Source of the DNA: CAYUYM01 sp964449305
GTDB taxonomy: Bacteria; Bacteroidota; Ignavibacteria; SZUA-365; CAYQST01
Assembly (NCBI GenBank): GCA_964449305.1
Contig: CAYUYM010000101.1
Coordinates: 1 to 12,610, forward strand
Direction of reading: 5' to 3'
DNA: 12,610 nt
The position numbers and the translations under genes were made by a program. Below, piece after piece: positions 7,645 to 12,610 of the stretch (its first letter is position 1; each line of letters begins with the position of its first letter). The notes below the pieces were generated by a model. The model had not been told where the DNA came from. It saw only the letters and a list, made by a program, of their open reading frames with translations, and ran no database searches.

Positions 7645-7672
7645 AAAAAAAAGCACGGCCGCAGCCGTGCTT
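7645..7672 (-). terminator. Intrinsic terminator of the ferredoxin gene
   Basis: A perfect 9-bp stem, AAGCACGGC (7651-7659) with GCCGTGCTT (7664-7672), has a 4-nt loop. Read on the minus strand it is followed by eight T residues (7652-7645 complement). It lies 24 bp past the ferredoxin stop and is oriented only for leftward transcription. C8 and C7 runs (7625-7632, 7638-7644) lie just beyond; on the minus strand these are G-tracts. Confidence 0.9.
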
Positions 7673-7695
7673 CGCATATCAAATGTGTGCTGGTA

Positions 7696-7923
7696 TCAGT
7701 TGTCGATCACTGCGCCGGTCGGGCAGGCATCGATGCAGCACGGAGACGGGGCATACCCCTCACACTTCTTGCAGAGATCGTTCACGATGAAGGAATAGTC
7801 CTCGTTCATCGCGGGGTAGGTCACGCCATCGATGGTGTATTCCTCGCCTGCGGCGAAGATGGCGTTGTTCGGACATTCATCGATACAGGCGTTGCAGTTG
7901 ATGCATTCTTCAGTGATGAGCAT
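7696..7923 (-). CDS. 2[4Fe-4S] ferredoxin, Allochromatium/YfhL type
   Basis: A 75-residue cytoplasmic electron carrier. The first cluster motif is Cys7-x2-Cys10-x2-Cys13-x3-Cys17-Pro. The second is Cys51-x2-Cys54-x8-Cys63-x3-Cys67-Pro. The eight-residue insertion in the second motif, in place of the two residues of clostridial ferredoxins, is the mark of the Alvin/YfhL subgroup, which has very low-potential clusters. Cys62 next to Cys63 is an extra cysteine not needed for the clusters. The length fits the family, with a somewhat long linker and no long C-terminal extension. The redox partner is not visible in the window. The gene lies 79 bp downstream of uvrA on the same strand, but it has its own candidate promoter and terminator, so it may be transcribed separately. 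AAAGG sits 7 nt before the ATG. Confidence 0.93.
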   Translation of the reverse strand: MLITEECINCNACIDECPNNAIFAAGEEYTIDGVTYPAMNEDYSFIVNDLCKKCEGYAPSPCCIDACPTGAVIDN

Positions 7924-7930
7924 TACGAAG

Positions 7931-7935
7931 CCTTT
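7931..7935 (-). promoter_or_regulatory. Ribosome binding site of the ferredoxin gene
   Basis: On the minus strand AAAGG is followed by 7 nt and then ATG at 7923. This supports the 75-residue start, which places the first cysteine at residue 7, as usual for the family. Confidence 0.65.
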
Positions 7936-7975
7936 CAGTGGTGGAATGGTTGGGATGGCACAGCCATCATCGTTT

Positions 7976-8007
7976 CAAAAATACGTTTCCTGTCGCAATC
8001 ATTCAAA
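7976..8007 (-). promoter_or_regulatory. Candidate Bacteroidota-type promoter for the ferredoxin gene
   Basis: On the minus strand TTTG (8007-8004), a 20-nt spacer and TATTTTTG (7983-7976) match the TTTG-N19-TAnnTTTG consensus used by the Bacteroidota primary sigma factor, apart from one extra spacer base. The -33 element overlaps the uvrA stop codon. Transcription would start near 7969, just before a perfect 6-bp hairpin (GATGGC/GCCATC, 7954-7968), leaving a 5' leader of about 45 nt. The match is by eye and could be chance. Confidence 0.45.
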
Positions 8008-10852
8008 CACCCGGCCGGAGTTCCGGACCGAGATACCGGCCGGTGTGACTTGCCTCCACGCCCGCCACATGCTCCGGGCTCCCCTCGGCAACGATGCCCC
8101 CTCCGCCATCCCCGCCGTCGGGTCCGAGGTCGATGATCCAGTCGGCCGTCTTCAACACATCGAGATTGTGCTCGATGACAAGCACGGTGTTCCCCTTGTC
8201 CACCAGCTTGTTGAGCACGTCGAGGAGCATTCGCACGTCCTCGAAATGCAGGCCGGTGGTGGGTTCGTCGAGGATGTAGACGGTGCGGCCGGTGTCGCTG
8301 CGCGAGAGCTCGGTGGCGAGCTTCACGCGCTGTGCCTCGCCGCCGGAAAGCGTGGTGGCCTGCTGCCCGAGTCGGATGTAGCCCAGCCCCACATCGTGCA
8401 ACGTCTGCAGCTTGCGGCTGATGCGCGGCACCTCACTGAAGAACGCGAGCGCATCCTCCACTGTCATGTCCAGCACATCAGCGATGGACCGCCCCTTGAA
8501 CCGCACTTCGAGCGTTTCACGATTGTATCGCCGGCCCTGGCAGGTTTCGCAGTTCACATAGACGTCGGGCAGGAAGTTCATTTCAATCCGGCGCAATCCG
8601 TCGCCACTGCACGTTTCACAGCGCCCGCCGGCGACGTTGAAGCTGAAGCGTCCGGCGGCGTAGCCGCGGATCTTCGCCTCGGGGAGGTTGGTGAAGAGAT
8701 CGCGGATGAAGGTGAAGAGCCCCGTGTAGGTGGCCGGATTGGAGCGCGGCGTGCGGCCGATCGGGTTCTGATCGATGTCGATCACCTTGTCGATGAGTTC
8801 GAGCCCCTCGATGTGCCCATGGGGCAGGATGGGAAGACGCGAGCGGTGCAGGTGGTTGGACAGGATCGGGTAGAGCGTCTCGTTGATGAGGGAGGACTTG
8901 CCGGACCCGCTGACACCGCTGATGCAGCAGAGCGTGCCGAGGGGGATGCGGAGTGTGACATCCCGGAGGTTGTGTCCACGGGCGCCGTGAAGCACCACCG
9001 CATCGCCCGAGCCCCCGCGCCGCCGGTCCGGGATGGCGATGCTGCGGCGCCCCGAGAGGTAATCCGCCGTGAGGGACTGTGCCACAGCCCTGCGCGACCG
9101 TGCATCCCGTTTCGAGAACATGGCTGCGCCCCCTTGGGCCACCACATGCCCTCCGAGCTCTCCCGCCCCCGGGCCGAGGTCGATCACATGGTCGGCATTC
9201 TCGATCATCTCCCTGTCGTGCTCCACCACGATGACGGAGTTGCCCAGATCGCGCAGGTGTTTGAGCGAGTCGATGAGTTTGAGATTGTCGCGTTGGTGAA
9301 GGCCGATGGACGGTTCATCGAGGATGTAGAGCACGCCCACGAGTTGTGTGCCGATCTGCGTGGCGAGGCGGATGCGCTGCCCCTCGCCGCCGGAGAGGGT
9401 GCGGGCGCCGCGATCGAGCGTGAGGTATTCAAGCCCCACATTCTCGAGGAACTCGAGTCGGTTCACAATCTCGCGGACCACCTGGCGCCCGATGATCTCC
9501 TGCCGGGGTGTGAGGGTGACGTTCCGGAACCAGTGCAGGAGAGCGCTGACCGGCCTGGCACTGAGGTCGTGGATGGTGGCGCCATTGATGCGGACCGCGA
9601 GGGATTCGGGGCGCAGGCGCCCGCCGCCACAATCGGAGCAGGGTTGGGAGCGCATGAAGCTCTCCACCCATTCACGCACATGATTGGAGGTGGTGTTCAG
9701 GAAATGGTGGTGCACGCTCTTGAGCAGGCCGGAGATCATGGTGTGGTAGGTCTGCGTGCGGCCCGAGGAATGTTGGAAGGTGATGTGGAATTTCTCCTTC
9801 CCGGCTCCGTGGAGGATCACACGGAGCGCCTCCTCCGGAATGTCACAGATGCGCGCATCGAAATCGAATCCGTACTTGTCGGCGATGGCGCGCAGTTCCG
9901 ACCACCACCAGGTGCCCTGGGGTTTGCCATAGGGGGCGATGCCCCCCTGTTTGAAGGTGAGCGTGCGATCCGGCAGGATGAGGTCGATGTCGAATTCCTT
10001 CCGCTCACCGAGGCCGTCGCAGGTGGGGCAGGCGCCGTAGGGGGAGTTGAAGGAGAAGGAATTGGGCGCGAGGTCCTCGTAGCTTGCGCCGCACACCGGG
10101 CAGGCCTGGCGCACGCTCATGAGGTGATCCCGCCCATCGGCATCGATGATGACCACCCCATCGCCGATCTTGAGCGCCATCTCCATGGAATCGGTGATGC
10201 GCGCCTGCGATGCGGGATTGACCACGAGTCGATCGACCACCACCTCCACGTTGTGCACCTTGTAGCGATCGAGCTGCATGCCGGGTTCGATTTCGCGGAC
10301 CTCCCCGTCGGCGCGGACACGCGTGAAGCCGTCGCGGCCGATCTGTTCGAACAGCTCGCGGTAGTGCCCCTTCCGCCCACGCACCACGGGGGCGAGGATG
10401 AGGATGCGCTGCCCCTTCGGCATGGCGAGGACGTTGTCGACCATCTGATCGAGCGACTGCCGCTGGACGGGTGCGCCATCCCTGGGGCAGTGCTGGATGC
10501 CTGCGCGGGCATAGAGGAGGCGCAGATAGTCGTAGATCTCCGTGACCGTCCCCACGGTGGAGCGCACATTGCGGCTCACCGTCTTCTGTTCGATGGAGAT
10601 GGCGGGACTCAGTCCATCGATGTTGTCGACATCGGGGCGTTCGATGCCGCCCATGAACTGGCGGGCATACGGGGAGAGGCACTCCACATAGCGCCGCTGG
10701 CCCTCGGAGTAGATGGTGTCGAAGGCGAGGCTCGATTTGCCCGAGCCCGACAGGCCGGTGATGACCACGAGCCTGTCACGCGGGATGTCGACATCGACGT
10801 TTTTCAGGTTGTTTTCGCGAGCGCCGCGGATGGAAATGTATTCAGTGTCCAT
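8003..10852 (-). CDS. uvrA: UvrABC excinuclease subunit A (DNA damage recognition ATPase)
   Basis: UvrA dimers scan DNA for bulky lesions and load UvrB in nucleotide excision repair. The 949-residue protein is full length and collinear with the family: Walker A GLSGSGKS at 33-40, zinc module Cys251/254/275/278, ABC signature LSGGE at 486-490 with Walker B VLYILDEP at 507-514, second Walker A GVSGSGKSS at 646-654, second zinc module Cys745/748/768/771 (damage sensing), and second signature LSGGE at 835-839 with VYILDEP near 858-864. The segment after ~575 (KRDARSRRAVAQSLTADYLSGRR) is the usual variable linker. All catalytic and zinc residues are present. The ATG at 10852 has no good Shine-Dalgarno (GATCA before ATG). 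No LexA-like CTGT-N8-ACAG box is seen upstream, so SOS control is not supported. Confidence 0.98.
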   Translation of the reverse strand: MDTEYISIRGARENNLKNVDVDIPRDRLVVITGLSGSGKSSLAFDTIYSEGQRRYVECLSPYARQFMGGIERPDVDNIDGLSPAISIEQKTVSRNVRSTVGTVTEIYDYLRLLYARAGIQHCPRDGAPVQRQSLDQMVDNVLAMPKGQRILILAPVVRGRKGHYRELFEQIGRDGFTRVRADGEVREIEPGMQLDRYKVHNVEVVVDRLVVNPASQARITDSMEMALKIGDGVVIIDADGRDHLMSVRQACPVCGASYEDLAPNSFSFNSPYGACPTCDGLGERKEFDIDLILPDRTLTFKQGGIAPYGKPQGTWWWSELRAIADKYGFDFDARICDIPEEALRVILHGAGKEKFHITFQHSSGRTQTYHTMISGLLKSVHHHFLNTTSNHVREWVESFMRSQPCSDCGGGRLRPESLAVRINGATIHDLSARPVSALLHWFRNVTLTPRQEIIGRQVVREIVNRLEFLENVGLEYLTLDRGARTLSGGEGQRIRLATQIGTQLVGVLYILDEPSIGLHQRDNLKLIDSLKHLRDLGNSVIVVEHDREMIENADHVIDLGPGAGELGGHVVAQGGAAMFSKRDARSRRAVAQSLTADYLSGRRSIAIPDRRRGGSGDAVVLHGARGHNLRDVTLRIPLGTLCCISGVSGSGKSSLINETLYPILSNHLHRSRLPILPHGHIEGLELIDKVIDIDQNPIGRTPRSNPATYTGLFTFIRDLFTNLPEAKIRGYAAGRFSFNVAGGRCETCSGDGLRRIEMNFLPDVYVNCETCQGRRYNRETLEVRFKGRSIADVLDMTVEDALAFFSEVPRISRKLQTLHDVGLGYIRLGQQATTLSGGEAQRVKLATELSRSDTGRTVYILDEPTTGLHFEDVRMLLDVLNKLVDKGNTVLVIEHNLDVLKTADWIIDLGPDGGDGGGGIVAEGSPEHVAGVEASHTGRYLGPELRPGV

Positions 10853-10941
10853 TGATCGTTGTCATCGGTTCAATTCCGTCAATATGGCGAATGCTTCCAT
10901 GGTGGACAAGTGAGGCGAAGCCCAGCAGGGGGCACGTGTTC

Positions 10942-10956
10942 CATGCTGAGAGCATG
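10942..10956. repeat. Perfect 6-bp inverted repeat CATGCT-GAG-AGCATG
   Basis: A small hairpin about 90 bp upstream of the uvrA start. It could lie in the uvrA leader or be a protein-binding site. No T-run follows on either strand. Confidence 0.35.
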
Positions 10957-10974
10957 CCTTCAGCCATTCATGCA

Positions 10975-10990
10975 CAACGATGTATCGTTG
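10975..10990. promoter_or_regulatory. Operator-like inverted repeat CAACGATGTATCGTTG
   Basis: Two 7-bp arms, CAACGAT and ATCGTTG, are separated by GT, about 123 bp upstream of uvrA. The 16-bp symmetric site is of a size often bound by dimeric regulators. No regulator gene is adjacent, so its meaning is open. Confidence 0.35.
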
Positions 10991-11195
10991 CCTGGCATGG
11001 CAGCGCCGACGGCCGGCATCCCATAGGAGAGTCTGTTGAACGTCCTGCGGATCGGTTTCCCCGATGCTTCAGAACACCCAGTGCACCGGAGCGATCATCC
11101 ACCAAGCTGTCCCTGCAAAACATCAACCGCCCTCGTTGCCATCATTGGACACAACGGTGCATCCATGTTTTCAGGCCACCCTCAAAATAAACGCC

Positions 11196-11220
11196 AAAAA
11201 CGCCACTTGGCTGAAAAGTG
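11196..11220 (-). terminator. Possible weak terminator of the propeller gene
   Basis: On the minus strand CACTT-TTCAGCC-AAGTG (11220-11204), overlapping the alternative short stem GCCA-AG-TGGC, is followed by GCG and then TTTTT (11200-11196). It lies about 80 bp past the stop at 11299. The stem is short, so the call is tentative. Confidence 0.3.
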
Positions 11221-11298
11221 CTTGCGGACAAAATGGTATGCGGTCCCCGTACGTCATTGATTTTACGTGAGACGAATTTGGCCAGATATCGATCTCAT

Positions 11299-12385
11299 TC
11301 AATACACGCCAGGATCGAAGCGCACAGGTGGTGCCTGGGAGGGCGACTCAGTGACGGCCGTGTCGCCATGTTCGTCAACAACAAGGTGGCTCACATACAG
11401 GTCCTCCCACCAGTTTTCCTCCGTGCGGTCCCGCCGTGAGGCGAACACCAGCATCCGCCCATCGGGGGAGATGGCCGGCATGGCGTCTCCACCATCAGGC
11501 CAGTAATAGGGCTTTCCATGCGGACCCATCCCGCGCAACGTGCAATAGGAATTCAGGTTCAACCGCTGGGAACGCTGGAACACCCCGGTACTGTCCTGAC
11601 ACGAGACGCAGATTGCATATCCAAACGGGTCAGACAGCCATCTGCTGTAGTGGATTGTTCGTCCATCAGCAGGCAGGGATGGGGAGCCATCTCCGGGCAG
11701 AGTCCCTGGTCCGTCCGGAGGACAATACAGCCTCCAACTCGTCGCGTAATCGGGCACCTCACAGGCCTCACCCCAACGCCTGTAATCCTCGTCCCAGTGC
11801 GAGCAGAAGATGTCGCTATGGGCGTCCCAAATGCCACAAGCCGCCTTCCCGCTCGTGATCCAGAGCTGTTTTTGATCCGGACTCAGATGGACATCCTCGG
11901 AATACACAGGCATCATTGCATACAACTGGCGAGTATGGCCCTCAGTGGTGTCGGTCCACATCAAGAGCGGCTCGGGGAACCCCATGTCGCGCTGTCCACG
12001 TTCCATGTGATGGTCATGATTTTCCACCCACCACCGCCCGCGCAAAAATGGACGTCCTGTGGTCCGCAGCCATGCAGGTTCCGCGGATCAGCCCCACCCC
12101 TTGGAGCGGGGAATAGATTTTCGCCTGAGTCCACCCGGTGTCGGAGAGCGTTGTCGAACAAACGACCCCCGGCTTGCCGATGAACCAGATGGTCCTCCCG
12201 TCGGGGTCGAATGAAGGGTAGGCACTGCCATAGTCCCAGGTGTAGACCCAGAACGGAAGGCGGACCGGCACGCTCCAGCGCTCCGTCGCAAGCGAGGTGT
12301 CGCATGCGAGCGCTTGCGCTCGCGTCATCGACGGCGACAGAACGAGGATTGAAAACAGAATGCACAGCGGGACAATGAATCGCAC
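11299..12385 (-). pseudogene. Secreted PD40/TolB-like beta-propeller protein, interrupted by a frameshift
   Basis: Two overlapping minus-strand frames read as one protein of about 360 residues. The first (from 12385) starts with a signal peptide (MRFIVPLCILFSILVLSPSM-TRAQA) and has a propeller blade motif SFDPDGRTIWFIG. It stops at 12014. The second (open from ~12045 to 11299) has no proper start, only TTG, and continues with VHLSPDQKQLWITS, SPSLPADGRTIHYS and PAISPDGRMLVFASRR. These (F/L)SPDGxxLxFxS blades define the PD40/WD40-like family seen in TolB and many exported Bacteroidota proteins. Joining needs a net loss of one base (or +1 slip) between about 12030 and 12048. The T5 run (12044-12048) or GGG (12037-12039) are the likely sites. 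The start is GTG at 12385, with GGAGG 4 nt upstream; the signal peptide supports it. It may be a genuine mutation, a sequencing error or, less likely, programmed frameshifting. The ligand is unknown. Confidence 0.7.
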
Positions 12386-12550
12386 AACTCCTCCCGGCAG
12401 ATACGTGAGCTCTTTGTGTGTGGCATATTGCGAGCAGACTCCAAGTACGATGATTTCACCGTATTCAGACCGATCCGAAATATCAAGGGCGATGTCGAAA
12501 ATCAGGGATTGCCCGCAAATGCGCTGGTCATGCGGATGCAAGGGCTGCGT

Positions 12551-12577
12551 GGACAAGGGGGGGGGACAAGGGGGGGG
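12551..12577. repeat. G-rich direct repeat, two units of ACAAG plus G-run
   Basis: ACAAG occurs at 12553 and 12566, each followed by a long G-run (8 and 7 further G), giving a 13-bp period. It lies about 170 bp upstream of the propeller gene start and abuts the 10-bp-period array at 12579. The two G-runs alone are too few for an intramolecular quadruplex of four separate tracts, but could form one by splitting each run. Confidence 0.6.
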
Positions 12578-12578
12578 A

Positions 12579-12610
12579 CCTATAGGTCTTCTAAGTACTC
12601 CTAAGAAGAC
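12579..12610. repeat. Start of a degenerate 10-bp-period array, cut by the window edge
   Basis: Successive decamers CCTATAGGTC (12579), TTCTAAGTAC (12589) and TCCTAAGAAG (12599) share a (T/C)CTA-AG core in register. They also contain a 7-bp inverted repeat GTCTTCT (12586-12592) and AGAAGAC (12604-12610). Only about three units are visible, so the extent and any function are unknown. Confidence 0.45.

Larger units (their letters stand above)
10853..11298. other. 446-bp stretch without a recognisable gene, upstream of uvrA
   Basis: I see no supported coding sequence here. Short open frames exist but show no family resemblance, signal peptide or ribosome site. The stretch should contain the uvrA promoter and the 3' end of the propeller transcript. 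It holds inverted repeats at 10942-10956 and 10975-10990 and a possible leftward terminator at 11196-11220, and is less GC-rich than the neighbouring genes. Confidence 0.6.

Noticed and set aside
7832..10855. A 1007-codon open frame on the plus strand, antisense to uvrA and the start of the ferredoxin gene
   Set aside because: It mirrors the minus-strand uvrA codons in GC-rich DNA. The product has no family resemblance, signal or repeats, whereas the minus strand encodes a complete UvrA.
12030..12048. Programmed -1 frameshifting at the U5 run in the propeller gene
   Set aside because: The needed change is +1, not -1. The -1 frame gives an unrelated sequence that soon ends, and no classic slippery heptamer or downstream stimulator is evident.
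185..12385. A single novel multi-gene system across the window
   Set aside because: Orientations alternate, terminators separate the units, and the recognised functions (asparagine synthesis, adhesin, phosphoesterase, ferredoxin, UvrA, propeller) have no shared pathway visible here.

Overview
The window is GC-rich and carries genes on both strands. It looks like a chromosomal segment of a member of the Bacteroidota/Chlorobi (FCB) assemblage. The main evidence is the C-terminus of the large secreted protein at 2262-5714, which reads as a type IX secretion (Por) sorting domain, a system essentially confined to that group. A weaker hint is a TAnnTTTG-type promoter match ahead of the ferredoxin gene. 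A deep-branching, high-GC lineage such as Kapabacteria or Ignavibacteria relatives would fit, but that placement is inference.

Layout, left to right. 1-184 is intergenic, with a REP-like palindrome and a short tandem repeat. 185-2023 (-) is a glutamine-hydrolysing asparagine synthetase. 2024-2261 is a divergent promoter region. 2262-5714 (+) is a secreted VWA protein with tandem adhesin-like modules and a T9SS tail, followed by a strong hairpin. 5804-6994 (+) is a membrane-anchored metallophosphoesterase. 7050-7589 (+) is a dead REP-associated tyrosine transposase (RAYT), bracketed by two copies of a REP-like hairpin. 7696-7923 (-) is a 2[4Fe-4S] ferredoxin with a clear terminator. 8003-10852 (-) is UvrA. 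10853-11298 is a 446-bp stretch with no gene but several inverted repeats. 11299-12385 (-) is a secreted beta-propeller (PD40/TolB-like) protein interrupted by a frameshift. 12386-12610 holds its upstream region, a G-rich direct repeat and the start of a 10-bp-period array cut by the window edge.

The genes do not form one pathway. They are single-gene transcription units for housekeeping (asparagine synthesis, nucleotide excision repair, electron transfer) interspersed with envelope or secreted proteins. I did not find a convincing new multi-gene system. The most informative parts are the decaying RAYT with its flanking hairpins (a nonsense codon plus loss of the probable catalytic tyrosine), the frameshifted propeller gene, the modular T9SS cargo protein, and the unexplained short-period repeats at both edges.
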